Shown piece after piece: positions 1 through 9,800 of a DNA stretch of 62,978 nucleotides (positions are counted from its first letter, which is position 1; the number at the start of each line of letters is the position of its first letter). The translations under genes were made by a program, and so were the position numbers. The notes under the pieces were generated by a model. The model made no database searches and had not been told where the DNA came from. It saw only the letters and a program-made list of their open reading frames with translations. Origin of the DNA: an uncultured Lewinella sp. (lineage in GTDB: Bacteria; Bacteroidota; Bacteroidia; Chitinophagales; Saprospiraceae); assembly GCA_913057785.1 (NCBI GenBank), contig CAJXPD010000017.1, positions 1 to 62,978 on the forward strand, read 5' to 3'.

Positions 1-177
1 CAGCCAGGTGTTTAAATGTTGATCGATAGGTACCACACCGATAGCTAAGTTCTTAAAATGCACTACGCCATAGATCCCTGGGTTACCAGATGGATTTAGG
101 ACGTCACGATGGGTAACTTTGATCCAAGGGTTTTCGTAGGCTGTTTTCTGCGAGAGCGTCTTCCAAGGGTTTTCCAT
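1..177 (-). CDS. NUDIX hydrolase, N-terminal fragment
   Basis: The first 59 codons of a minus-strand gene are visible, from an ATG at 177 to the window edge. The translation opens MENPWKTLSQKTAYENPWIK and continues with a run NPGIYGVVHFKN. This matches the N-terminal domain of the ADP-ribose pyrophosphatase-like NUDIX hydrolases common in Bacteroidota. The NUDIX box itself would lie outside the window, so catalytic residues cannot be checked. The gene starts 32 bp beyond the rhomboid gene stop, in the same direction, so it could be read together with it if the rhomboid gene is not separately terminated. Family call from remembered N-terminal similarity; substrate unknown. Confidence 0.7.
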   Translation of the reverse strand, partial: MENPWKTLSQKTAYENPWIKVTHRDVLNPSGNPGIYGVVHFKNLAIGVVPIDQHLNTWL

Positions 178-209
178 GAAAAGAATCTAGTTTGGGATAG
201 AGAATCAAT

Positions 210-842
210 CTAAAATGGACTGCTAGGCCCAGCTAACAATTGCGCTAAAAGCACTTCAAAGAGCTCTGGACGTGCAATGTAGATGGAAGTTAAAGTAAAG
301 ATCAAACCATAAATAGCGCCCCATAAGTGTGCATTGTGCCCGATGTTATCTACCCCTTGCTTGTCCATGTAGGAAGAATAGGCTAGGTAAAGAATACCAA
401 AAACGATGGCTGGTAAGGGGGGAAATGTAAACCAAGACCAAGGCGCAAATACGATGTAAAAGAATACTAAGGCAGAGGTGGCTCCGGAGGCCCCCAAGGC
501 GCGATAGCCTACGTCATCTTGGTGTCGAAAATAGGTAGGTAGCCCAGCCACAATAATAGCACTGATATAGAATACGATATAAACGATTTTACCATAATCT
601 GGTCCAAACAGCATGCTAAATACCTCTTCGGCCATGATACCGAATTGATATAGTACAAATACGTTGATGAAGAGGTGTGGCCAACTCCCGTGGATAAAGC
701 CTGAGGTAATAAACCTAAAATACTCACCCGTTCGCTTAATCTCATAGGGGTAAAAAAGGAGTTTAGCCCTCATCGCTGGATTTTGAAGCGCCTGGTAGGA
801 GACCACACAGGTCATGATCAGTAACAAAAGGGTAATGTTCAT
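210..842 (-). CDS. Rhomboid-family intramembrane serine protease
   Basis: This 210-aa, almost entirely hydrophobic protein has about six membrane segments. It carries the rhomboid hallmarks: HLFIN near residues 56-60 (the HLxxN-type motif of the loop/TM2 region), the catalytic serine in GASG (Ser119) and a histidine in AHLWG (His172) in the last helices, forming the Ser-His dyad. Rhomboids cleave transmembrane substrates within the bilayer; the substrate cannot be told from sequence. No extra cytosolic or C-terminal domain is present, so it is a minimal bacterial rhomboid. It lies 29 bp downstream of rlmH in the same direction, which suggests possible co-transcription without functional linkage. 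Confidence 0.9.
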   Translation of the reverse strand: MNITLLLLIMTCVVSYQALQNPAMRAKLLFYPYEIKRTGEYFRFITSGFIHGSWPHLFINVFVLYQFGIMAEEVFSMLFGPDYGKIVYIVFYISAIIVAGLPTYFRHQDDVGYRALGASGATSALVFFYIVFAPWSWFTFPPLPAIVFGILYLAYSSYMDKQGVDNIGHNAHLWGAIYGLIFTLTSIYIARPELFEVLLAQLLAGPSSPF

Positions 843-871
843 AAATTTGCAGTTTATTCGGTTTAGTTTGG

Positions 872-1345
872 CTAGCTATTGTGATAAGGCTCATTCCGTA
901 AGATTGTCATGGCCCGGTACAGTTGTTCAACAAAGAACAAGCGAATCATTTGATGCGAAAAAGTCATTTCTGATAAAGATAACTTTCCCTGAGCCCTTTT
1001 ATATAAAGCATCTGAGAACCCAAAAGCGCCTCCGACCAAAAAAATTAATCTTCTCCCTGGGCGCATTAAGAGTTGATCCATGTATTTGGCGAAAGCCACT
1101 GAATTGAATGATTTTCCCTTTTCATCTAATAATATGAGAAGGTCTTCAGATTTAAGTTTTTGTAAAATAGCCTCACCTTCTTTCTCCTTTAATTGAATGG
1201 GCTTCATCCCTTTGGAGGTCTTGACGTCTGGGATCACGATCATCTGAAAGGGAAGGTAATGAGACAAGCGCTTGACATACAATTCAATGCCTTGTTTCAA
1301 ATAAGACTCACTCGTTTTTCCGATTACCCAAAATTCTACTTTCAT
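872..1345 (-). CDS. rlmH: 23S rRNA (pseudouridine-1915-N3) methyltransferase RlmH
   Basis: This 157-aa protein has the usual RlmH length. It shows the SPOUT-fold C-terminal signature: LVGGAFGF (SAM-binding knot loop), then LSLSEMTFSHQMIRLFFVEQ and the terminal YRAMTILRNEPYH, which is highly conserved in this family. RlmH methylates pseudouridine 1915 in helix 69 of 23S rRNA on assembled 70S ribosomes. The ATG at 1345 lies 9 bp from the stop of the upstream SWIM gene, so the two are probably co-transcribed. Nothing unusual is seen. Confidence 0.96.
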   Translation of the reverse strand: MKVEFWVIGKTSESYLKQGIELYVKRLSHYLPFQMIVIPDVKTSKGMKPIQLKEKEGEAILQKLKSEDLLILLDEKGKSFNSVAFAKYMDQLLMRPGRRLIFLVGGAFGFSDALYKRAQGKLSLSEMTFSHQMIRLFFVEQLYRAMTILRNEPYHNS

Positions 1346-1354
1346 TCCATTTAT

Positions 1355-3052
1355 TTAGAAAAGGGACAATTCGTCCATGAGCGAGGGCCGCTCGGCGTAA
1401 TCCTTTCTGATCACTTGAACCAGCTCATTTCCAATGCTATGTGCTCCCAGTGAGTGTAGGTGTTGAATAATGGATCTAATTTTGGTGGAACTGATCCGTC
1501 CTAAATGGGCATTAAGGTATAATTGTACTTCAGCGACGTAAATAGGCTTAAGTTTCTTCTCGTGTTCAGGCAGCAGGTATCGATCAAAATTAACGAGCAG
1601 ATCTAAAGAAGGATGTTGCGTCAAATAGGTCAAAAGTTCCTCATGCATGCCTTCTTCGCCATAAATCTGCGGCAGGAGCGCCTGATTATCGGTTTGGCCA
1701 ATCTGTTTTTCAAGTTTTTGGATTACCTGCTTGCGTATCTCAAACCATTCATCTCCAGCGGCCTGCTTTATCTTGCGGAAAAAGCTTAAATCTTTTGAGA
1801 AGAGGAAAAGCTCCTGAGCTAACTTTATGGTCTTTTTATTGTCCGCTTGCAATTCTGCCAATTTCAATAAAAAGGTCTTTCCTTTTATTTTCTCTGATGG
1901 AGTTTCTGCCACTTTGAGTGAAGCTTTGGCAAACTGCTCTGCTCTTTTATAGTCTTTTTGACGTAGACTGTAATGAATAAGTTCAGACTGCTCAAAGGCT
2001 GCCTGCAAGATATGAGTGAAAAACTGCCGGATCGCCTTCTTGCCATATTTCTTTTCCCAAAGTAAGTAGTGAAAATATAGGGCTTGCGCCATTGGACGAT
2101 CTTCTGTGCGGTAGTGATCCAGCATGAGTTCACTCGTTTCCAGCAGAAGCATGGCTTGTTCATCCTCTGTTGCCAGTCGGAATAAAATGGGGTGGAAAAA
2201 GACATCAAGACCATGATTTCGATAGGCGAACTTAGTATATTCTTCGATGAAAAACTCCCAAATTCTTTCCCGTAAAGCGGGAGGAATACTAGCCTGTATG
2301 AGTTGCAGCGTGAGTTTTAGTACTTTTTCTAGAGGCGGATTGAGCAGGGGCTCATCGGATTGTACCTTTCCGAGAATAGGAGGTACCTTCAGTAGGATGC
2401 TCTGTGCTAAGATAAATACCTCAGCGTATTGTTGCTGGACCAAGTGCAGGTGCATTTGTTCCAACATTTCTTCCAGAATCTTTGCGATGCTACCGGCACC
2501 TCGCTTGTTGAAGGTTCGATCGGGCCGGCGGGCCATCTGAATGACTGAATTGACCAGCTGAAGATAGGCCTTTTGACTATCTACACTGGGAACTTTGTAG
2601 GCGTACCGTGCCTTCAAACTTAATGCAAATGCTCGATTCTGGCGCGTAAAGTCCTTGATGATATGAATAAGCTCCTCGCGTTCCAATTGATCAAGAATCT
2701 GCTGAATGCTAAGCTTCTTATTGGATTGGCTGCGTTGCTCCTTGTTTTTTCTTTTCTGCTTTTTCTCTTCACTTTTTCGTCGACGTAGAGCCAATAGAGA
2801 AGCTACTATGTGCTTGCAGTTCTTTTCCGACTGAAAGGTGGCACAATCACAGGTGTAGGCCTTCACTTTCGAAGGGGTAATTTGAATTTCTACCTCATAG
2901 CGGGCATCATCGTCCTCCACTACTCTAAAGGACCAAAGATGTTGCTCAATTTCTTCCATTGTCAACACCCCATCCTGTATGAAAAGCTCCTCGCCTTGTA
3001 TAAGCAAGGATTCTTCAATGTGGCGTTCAATATGCTGGAGGAAAAAGTTCAT
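1355..3052 (-). CDS. SWIM zinc-finger domain protein
   Basis: A 565-aa soluble protein. Residues 68-81 read C-D-C, eight residues, C-K-H, the CxCx(n)CxH zinc-binding pattern of SWIM domains, which bind DNA or proteins. A Lys/Arg-rich segment follows (about residues 90-112), then a long alpha-helical region with the look of helical repeats to the C-terminus. SWIM proteins of this layout are widespread in bacteria and are sometimes linked to SWI2/SNF2 helicases, but no helicase gene is adjacent here. The exact role is unknown. The gene starts the SWIM-rlmH-rhomboid run and has a possible -7 element about 100 bp upstream. Confidence 0.85.
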   Translation of the reverse strand: MNFFLQHIERHIEESLLIQGEELFIQDGVLTMEEIEQHLWSFRVVEDDDARYEVEIQITPSKVKAYTCDCATFQSEKNCKHIVASLLALRRRKSEEKKQKRKNKEQRSQSNKKLSIQQILDQLEREELIHIIKDFTRQNRAFALSLKARYAYKVPSVDSQKAYLQLVNSVIQMARRPDRTFNKRGAGSIAKILEEMLEQMHLHLVQQQYAEVFILAQSILLKVPPILGKVQSDEPLLNPPLEKVLKLTLQLIQASIPPALRERIWEFFIEEYTKFAYRNHGLDVFFHPILFRLATEDEQAMLLLETSELMLDHYRTEDRPMAQALYFHYLLWEKKYGKKAIRQFFTHILQAAFEQSELIHYSLRQKDYKRAEQFAKASLKVAETPSEKIKGKTFLLKLAELQADNKKTIKLAQELFLFSKDLSFFRKIKQAAGDEWFEIRKQVIQKLEKQIGQTDNQALLPQIYGEEGMHEELLTYLTQHPSLDLLVNFDRYLLPEHEKKLKPIYVAEVQLYLNAHLGRISSTKIRSIIQHLHSLGAHSIGNELVQVIRKDYAERPSLMDELSLF

Positions 3053-3395
3053 ATGATTAAGAGCTACCTAACCCACCTGCTATTAATTATTTGGTGAAAA
3101 ATAAATTACTTTTTTTGATGAGAGGCTGAAGCCAAAGAACACAAAACATCAAATTTAGTTCTTGTCAGTCAGACTTTCGGTATTCTCCGAGATTTTTTAT
3201 TGAGCACTTACTGTTAAAACCATTGTTGCGCTGTTACTGATTCAATTACTTTCAAGCCTTACTTTTTTGAGGTAGCAGCTATTGACTGATGAATAAACGG
3301 AGTCAAAATTTAAAAAAAACGCAAAAATTTGTGACTCTGCGTAGAAAAATGCGAATTTCGCGCCCAAGTTTTATTATAAGGATAAAAAGAGGATA
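3053..3395. promoter_or_regulatory. Divergent intergenic region with a candidate -7 element
   Basis: This 343-bp gene-free, AT-rich spacer separates the minus-strand SWIM gene from plus-strand purU. On the minus strand positions 3157-3150 read TAAATTTG, a match to the Bacteroidota -7 consensus TAnnTTTG, placed to give a leader of roughly 90 nt for the SWIM gene. No convincing TTG is seen at the -33 distance, so the promoter call is tentative. No hairpin or RNA gene was recognised in the rest of the spacer. Confidence 0.35.
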
Positions 3396-4256
3396 GTGAA
3401 AAAGAATACTGCCATACTACTAATTCATTGCCCAGACCAAATGGGAATAGTTGCTTCTGTCACCGATTTTCTGCATAATAACAACGGCAATATCATTAGT
3501 TTAGAACAGCATGTGGATCGTTCAGAGAACCGATTCTTTATGCGTGTTGAGTGGGTCCTGGAGGGTTTTACGATCCCAGAGGCTAAGATTGATGACTTTT
3601 TTGGAACACTAATTGGCCAAAAATATCAGATGGAATGGAAGTTATACTTCACTGACCGTAAACCTAAGATGGCCATCTTCGTTTCTAAGGCCTCCCATTG
3701 CTTGTACGATATCTTGCAACGATATATGTCTGGTGAATTTGCGGTCGAGATTCCAGCTATCATTGGGAATCATAATAATCTACAATACCTGGCGGATCGA
3801 TTTGATATTCCATTTCATTTATTCCCGATCACTAAGGAGAATAAGCCAGAACAGGAGGCCAGGGAGATTGCCTTGATGGAAGAACTGGAGGTCGACTTTA
3901 TCGTGCTAGCTCGCTATATGCAGATTCTTTCTGACAGTTTTGTAGCCACTTTCCCCAATCGTATTATCAATATTCATCATTCCTTTTTGCCTGCCTTTAA
4001 AGGGGCACGTCCGTATCACTCCGCCTTCGAAAGAGGAGTGAAGATTATCGGAGCGACTAGCCATTACGTGACTGCTGACCTGGATGAAGGCCCAATCATC
4101 TTTCAAGATGTAGCAAAGGTGTCACACCGGGATACCGTGCAGGATCTTAAGCGGCGTGGGAAGGACCTTGAAAAACTAGTCTTATCACAAGCGATTTGGC
4201 GAGAGACCCAACATAAAACCTTACCCTACAAGAATAAGACGATTCTATTCGAATAG
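3396..4256 (+). CDS. purU: Formyltetrahydrofolate deformylase
   Basis: A 286-aa protein with an N-terminal ACT domain (about residues 5-85, opening with LLIHCPDQMGIVASVTDFL) followed by a formyltransferase fold (about 88-280). The catalytic region contains NIHHSFLPAFKGARPY and DLDEGPIIFQ, supplying the Asn/His/Asp set of the formyl-THF hydrolase family. The enzyme hydrolyses 10-formyl-THF to formate and THF, feeding formate to purine synthesis and balancing one-carbon pools. The start is a GTG at 3396, preceded by a purine-rich AAAGAGG ribosome-binding stretch; this is the start that gives the conserved N-terminus. It stands alone, convergent with the next minus-strand genes. Confidence 0.95.
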   Translation: MKKNTAILLIHCPDQMGIVASVTDFLHNNNGNIISLEQHVDRSENRFFMRVEWVLEGFTIPEAKIDDFFGTLIGQKYQMEWKLYFTDRKPKMAIFVSKASHCLYDILQRYMSGEFAVEIPAIIGNHNNLQYLADRFDIPFHLFPITKENKPEQEAREIALMEELEVDFIVLARYMQILSDSFVATFPNRIINIHHSFLPAFKGARPYHSAFERGVKIIGATSHYVTADLDEGPIIFQDVAKVSHRDTVQDLKRRGKDLEKLVLSQAIWRETQHKTLPYKNKTILFE

Positions 4257-4266
4257 ACGGGAATCT

Positions 4267-4692
4267 TTATTGGATGATCGGTTCTCCAATGAATACTTTA
4301 ATCTCCGGTGAGATACGGATGCGAACCTTGACGATCAATGGTTCTCGCATCGGGCTAGTTGTTTTTTCATGGAGCTGATAGGCCGTACGGATGGTCGTAA
4401 ATACCGTATTAATGGCGGAGGTCTTCTTGTTTTCTTCTATAATCGTTTGAATTTTAGGCATTGGAAATTGACCATGAGGTGCTGTAAGCTCCACTTCTAC
4501 GGAAGGACTGATAGCGACCCCAAGCGAAAAACTGGTCATTTCAAATCCATAGGATTCCAAACGAGGGAAGATCTGAAGCCATTCTTCGATCAACTTAAAG
4601 CTGCGCTCCTTAGCACCATCGCCTAGCGCGTTGGTTTGATCTTTAATGACTTCAGATGCGTCCTGTAAGACTTTTTTGATCTTATCAATCAT
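4267..4692 (-). CDS. Conserved hypothetical protein, 141 aa
   Basis: A small soluble protein without signal peptide or membrane segment. It begins with an amphipathic helix (MIDKIKKVLQDASEVIK) and then an apparently alpha/beta region rich in Val, Ile and Thr. No known domain was recognised. Its ATG overlaps the stop codon of the upstream lipoprotein gene by one base (TAATG), so the two are translationally coupled and probably act in the same process. It faces purU with a 10-bp gap. Confidence 0.6.
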   Translation of the reverse strand: MIDKIKKVLQDASEVIKDQTNALGDGAKERSFKLIEEWLQIFPRLESYGFEMTSFSLGVAISPSVEVELTAPHGQFPMPKIQTIIEENKKTSAINTVFTTIRTAYQLHEKTTSPMREPLIVKVRIRISPEIKVFIGEPIIQ

Positions 4693-5432
4693 TATTTGAA
4701 CTTGATATCTCCGTCGATCTTAACTTTCTGATTGATTACATCTAGCATAGAATGCTCCACTGTAACTGTCTTACCATCAATCTCAGCGTTAGGAATGGTG
4801 CTTTTCTTTACCTTACCAGGCATTTGATAGATGGTCTTATAACTAGCACCTGCGAGCATCATGGACATCATTTCTTTCATGTCGTCTTGGATCAAGCCGT
4901 CCAACGGTTGGCTAGTCCCAGTTCTTGAGAATAGCTTCTTTTTCTTCATGCTGAACATCTTGCTAAAATCCGAGAACTGACCTCCACCCATCAAGCCAGC
5001 ACCTGGCCCATCTCCATCCTTGCTCACCTTTTTCATCACCTCCGCTATTTTCTCCATTTCGGCAAAGGAGTCAAAGTTGACAGTCATGCCCATTGTCAAT
5101 ACTTCTTCCTTCTCACTTCCTTTCATCGTGATGACGACTTTTTCCAAAATCTTTTGGTCAGCAGCAGAAAGGTTGGCAGCTTCCGGAGCATTGGCGAAAG
5201 TAAAGGAGGAGTCCATATCCATCAGGTTCATGTTCAGGTCTCCAGATTCGGACTTCACAGCTTCTTCTAAGGCCTGTTTCATGAAACCATCACTCATTAG
5301 TCCACTCATATCAGTGGTCACAATGTATTTTCCTGAACCATCTCTTTTCAGATGAACTTCCTCAATAATATCAAAACAACTGGTCAGGAACAGGAGGGAG
5401 GAACCCAATAGTAAGGTCCAGAATCGCTTCAT
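4692..5432 (-). CDS. Predicted lipoprotein, 246 aa
   Basis: The protein begins MKRFWTLLLGSSLLFLTSCF, a lipoprotein signal with lipobox LTSC (Cys19), so it should be anchored in the envelope. The mature part opens with a beta-strand-like stretch (EEVHLKRDGSGKYIV) and is unusually rich in methionine and lysine around residues 145-210. The overall pattern resembles Bacteroidota lipoproteins of unknown function that follow a metal- or lipid-carrier-like beta fold, but I cannot assign a family. It is coupled to the following 141-aa gene by a TAATG overlap. Confidence 0.65.
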   Translation of the reverse strand: MKRFWTLLLGSSLLFLTSCFDIIEEVHLKRDGSGKYIVTTDMSGLMSDGFMKQALEEAVKSESGDLNMNLMDMDSSFTFANAPEAANLSAADQKILEKVVITMKGSEKEEVLTMGMTVNFDSFAEMEKIAEVMKKVSKDGDGPGAGLMGGGQFSDFSKMFSMKKKKLFSRTGTSQPLDGLIQDDMKEMMSMMLAGASYKTIYQMPGKVKKSTIPNAEIDGKTVTVEHSMLDVINQKVKIDGDIKFK

Positions 5433-5447
5433 AATTGTTGGTTTTTA

Positions 5448-6656
5448 TTAGGATAATTTGGAAACTGCAGAGCTAATGCGATCAATGGCTTCAGTCAACT
5501 GCTCTTCTGAGGCAGCATAGGATAATCTGAAACAATTGTCGGCTCCAAATGCACTTCCAGTGACTATGGCAACATGTACGGTTCGTAAAATATAATCGCA
5601 AAAATCATCAGCAGTATTGACTGTTGTAGTACCGTCCGATTTTCCAAAATAGGAGCTGATATCTGGGAATAGATAGAAGGCACCTTCTGGGCGATTAACT
5701 TTAAAGCCGGGAATCGCACTAAGACCATCGATTACTAGATCTCTACGCTTTAAGAAGGTTTCCCGCATCTTGGTACTTGGTCCCATGTCTGCCAATAAGG
5801 CATAGGCAGCCGCTTTCTGTGCAAAGGCATTCGCACCAGAAGTGAATTGACCTTGAATTTTGCTGCAGGCTGCTGCAATGGTCTTGGGAGCACCAATGTA
5901 TCCCAATCGCCAACCGGTCATCGAAAAGCCTTTCGAGAAACCATTAACCGTAACCGTGCGATCCTTTACGGAATCAAAAGATCCAATACTAACATGCTTG
6001 CCCGTGAAATTGATGTATTCGTAGATTTCATCTGCGATGATGAAAATATCATCGTGGGAAGCTACAACATCAGCTATATCTTCAAGTTCAGCTTTGGAAT
6101 AAACCGAGCCTGTGGGATTACAGGGAGAAGAAAAGAGCACCGCTTTTGTACGATCGGTAATAGCGGATTGCAATTGTTCCTTGGTTACCTTATAATCCTG
6201 CTCGATACCTGCCTTTACCAAAACGGGAACGCCCTCGGCCAGTTTGACAATTTCGGAGTAGGTAACCCAATAAGGCGCCAGAATTACCACCTCGTCGCCC
6301 GGATCCAAAATGGATAAGCAAACATTGGCAATGGATTGTTTTGCTCCATTAGAAACTACAATCTGACTGACATCATAATCCAGGTCATTATCTCGTTTAA
6401 ACTTTGTCTGAATGGCTTGGCGAAGTTCCATAAGACCGGGAACAGGAGTGTACTTTGTAAATCCCTCATCCAATGCCTTCTTGGCGGCGTCTTTGATGTG
6501 TTGGGGCGTATCAAAATCTGGTTCCCCGAGACTTAAACTAATGACATCATGGCCTTCGGCTTTCAGTTCACGAGCCAATTGAGCCATTTTAATGGTCGCT
6601 GATTCGGCCATATTCTGGACCCTCTGAGAAATTGTTGCTGTACTTACAACGGACAT
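5448..6656 (-). CDS. Pyridoxal-phosphate aminotransferase, aspartate aminotransferase type
   Basis: This 402-aa class I/II aminotransferase has the PLP-binding lysine in NGFSKGFSMTGWRLGY (Lys242), the substrate-region motif FSSPCNPTG (about 176-184), ADEIYEY (about 209-215) and a late arginine in FRLSYA. Its length and motifs fit bacterial aspartate aminotransferase (subgroup 1b), which interconverts aspartate and 2-oxoglutarate with oxaloacetate and glutamate in the cytosol; prephenate aminotransferase activity is possible in this subgroup. It is transcribed alone, divergently from the large glycosyltransferase gene across a 187-bp spacer, 15 bp upstream of the lipoprotein gene. Confidence 0.9.
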   Translation of the reverse strand: MSVVSTATISQRVQNMAESATIKMAQLARELKAEGHDVISLSLGEPDFDTPQHIKDAAKKALDEGFTKYTPVPGLMELRQAIQTKFKRDNDLDYDVSQIVVSNGAKQSIANVCLSILDPGDEVVILAPYWVTYSEIVKLAEGVPVLVKAGIEQDYKVTKEQLQSAITDRTKAVLFSSPCNPTGSVYSKAELEDIADVVASHDDIFIIADEIYEYINFTGKHVSIGSFDSVKDRTVTVNGFSKGFSMTGWRLGYIGAPKTIAAACSKIQGQFTSGANAFAQKAAAYALLADMGPSTKMRETFLKRRDLVIDGLSAIPGFKVNRPEGAFYLFPDISSYFGKSDGTTTVNTADDFCDYILRTVHVAIVTGSAFGADNCFRLSYAASEEQLTEAIDRISSAVSKLS

Positions 6657-6843
6657 TTTGCTTGCTTTTCAGAATTGGAAAAAATATTGAATGTTTGGCG
6701 ATTCGATTAGGTCTGCCTGCAAAAGTAGGCTTTTTGTCGTTATCGTGCTTGATTTTTCGAGGCGTGAGACTAACATTTTGAATCTGTTATGATTTGTACT
6801 AGAAGTTTTTCATCTTTGCGCATCCAGTGTTAATCCCTCATAT

Positions 6844-9800
6844 ATGAGTAAAACCAGGCAGAAAAAGGTAAAAGTTCCCAAAAAAAGACGACCTGATTTT
6901 AAGGGGAAATTGTCTCTGGTAATCCCCTGTTTTAACGAAAAGGAACGGGTCTCAAAATTGATCAAAACGCTAGCCGCTTTTCAGTCTGAATGGGGCGGCT
7001 CGTTGGATATCGTGATTGTAGATGACGGGAGTACCGATGGGACAGCAGAACGCGCTCAGCAATTGCTAGACAAGACTTTTACTGACGCCAAGAGCTATCA
7101 AATAATCACCTTACCCAAGAATGTGGGTAAAGGAGGAGCCTTAAAAGCAGGTGTTGCAGCCGCAAGTGGCGATTTCGTACTCACCTTGGATGCCGACATG
7201 GCTACGCAACCGCAAGAACTAATAAATTGGCTTGATACCCTTCCCAATAAGGAGTTTTCAAAAAATGAAATTTTGATCGGCTCTCGAGAGCATAAAGACT
7301 CTCAGGTGCAAGGCACTTTTATCCGTCGATTAGCCGGTTTGATCTTTAATTTCATTATCCAGATTCTGACTAATCTTAATCTTCGAGATACCCAGTGTGG
7401 GTTTAAGCTTTACCCACAGGCCATTGCTAAGCAATTGTTTGCTGATCTGAAAGTACAGGGGTGGGCACATGATGTTGAGCTATTGGGGAGAGCCAAACAG
7501 GAGGGGTATACCATTACTTCTATGCCTGTGAAGTGGGATCATCAAGAGGGATCGAAGATTTCTCTAGTTCGAGATAGTTTCGCCATGTTTGCACAGGCCT
7601 TGCGCATTGGATTTACGCTGTTTATCGAGCGCTTCGTAACGGAGCCCATCCAATCCTTTGGAGCTAAAGAGAAGGCTGCAGAACCTAAGTATTATCGACT
7701 GTTATTTTTGGTTTCATCGCTGGTGCTATTGGTGGCCTTGCCGATGTTGAGCTTTGATTATGGCATTACCGGAGATGAAGAGGTACAGAAAATTTATGGG
7801 GAAAAATTGCTCAGTTACTATGAAACAGACGGGGAGGAGAATTCTGCCCTTAGTTATAAGAACTTATACTACTATGGTGGCCTATTTGACTATACGGCAG
7901 CCTGGGCCAACAAGCATATTGGCGGCTTAGATGAGTACGAGATGCGCCACGTGTTGAATGCCTTGGTCGGATTTCTACTGATGCTTTTCACCGGTCTATT
8001 GGCCAAGGAAATGACAGGTAGCTGGCGAGTGGGTTTTTGGGCTTTACTCTTCATGGCCATTTCTCCTAGGATCTTCGGTCATTCGATGAACAACCCAAAG
8101 GATATTCCTTTTGCTGCTACTTACGTATTCTCCTTGCTTTATATTATACGGTTTGTCAAAGAGTTACCACGGCCTGGTGCCCGGACCGTATTGCTCCTAA
8201 TCATCGGCCTAGCTGCTAGTATCAATGTGCGAGTAGGCGGAATCTTATTGATTGCCTATCTGGGCTTCTTTGTCGGTTTGCGCTTTCTCTTGCGTTCAGA
8301 ACTTCGCTCAAAGCTAACGCACTTCCCCACCATCGGAAGAGTGGGAGCCCTTTTGGCGCTAATAGTGGTTGGAGGGTACTTTGGGGGAATGCTTTATTGG
8401 CCATACGGATGGGAAGCTCCCTTTAAGCATCCGTTTAAAGCATTGGGCGAAATGTCCAATTTCTCTACTAGTATCAGAATGCTTTTTGAAGGGAAGCACA
8501 TGTGGTCAGATGAACTTCCTTGGTACTACATTCCGAAATGGATTAGTATTGCCAGTCCGGTCTTCGTGCTATTGGGTGCGCTTGCCTTTCCGTTACTGCT
8601 GTTGAAGAATTACAAAAAGACAGATACCTGGCTTTGGCTATTCCTGTTGTATACTTTGATCTTTCCAGTTGCCTATGCAATTGTTAAGCAATCCTCCCTA
8701 TATGATGGCATGCGTCACTTTCTTTTTGTATATCCCGTTCTGGTAGTGATTGCAGCTACGGGGTGGCAATGGCTTTCGACGCTTTTACCTGCTAAGGCTT
8801 TTCAACTAGGCACGCAAGGAGTGATGGTGGTGCTAATGGCTATCCCCTTACTTTGGATGGTACGAAATCATCCTTACCAAGCCTCCTACTTCAATCCGCT
8901 TTCCGGTGGAATTCAAAGTGCCTATGCGCACTATGAAACAGATTACTGGATGAATTCAATGAAGGAGTTGTCCCAGTGGTTTGTTGAAAACAATGAAGAC
9001 GTTAAAAGTGGAAAGGAGGTAACCATTGCTACTACAACTTCGCAGTCAGTAGGACATTACATGAAGGCGCTAGCTCCTAATGTAAAGGTGATCTACACCA
9101 GATATAATGATCGACATAAGAAACCCGCTGACTACTACTTTTTCTATTCCCGTTTCGTCAATGAGGGATTGCAGAAATCAGGAGCATGGCCTCCGGATGA
9201 GTTAGTCCACGAAATTACAGCCGGCGGTGTTCCGATCGCTACCATTAGTAAGCGCAATACGAGTTTTGACTTGGAAGGATTTCAGTTGGAGCAATCGAAT
9301 GATATTCAGGCAGCTCTAGAAGCTTACAAAAAGGAGGTAGCTGCCAATCCAAAAAATGAAGTGGCTTGGATGGGAGTTGCCAGTACCAATTACCGTCTGG
9401 GAAATTATCCTGCCGCAAAGGAGGCGATAGATCAGATGCTGACTTTGTCTCCTAGTCACTTAAATCATAATATTTGGAACGGACTTTATCATAAAGCAGT
9501 TGGAGAGATAGAGGCTGCAAAAGCAGCTTTTGAACGTTGTATTGAGCTAAACTATAAATCTAATATAGTCTATTATCATCTGGCGACGATTTACGCTACT
9601 GAGCAGAATATGGGGAAGGTGCTTAGCCTTCTCGAGCAATTCGATTTACACAATGGCAATCTACCACAGGCATATGATATGGCTATCGGGGCCTCTAACG
9701 CCCTTGGTGAAAAATGGAAAGGTGTTTATTTTCAATCTAAGAAGGCTTATTTCCTAAAGGATTACCAAACTTCATATCGATTACTAAATCAAGCCTTACC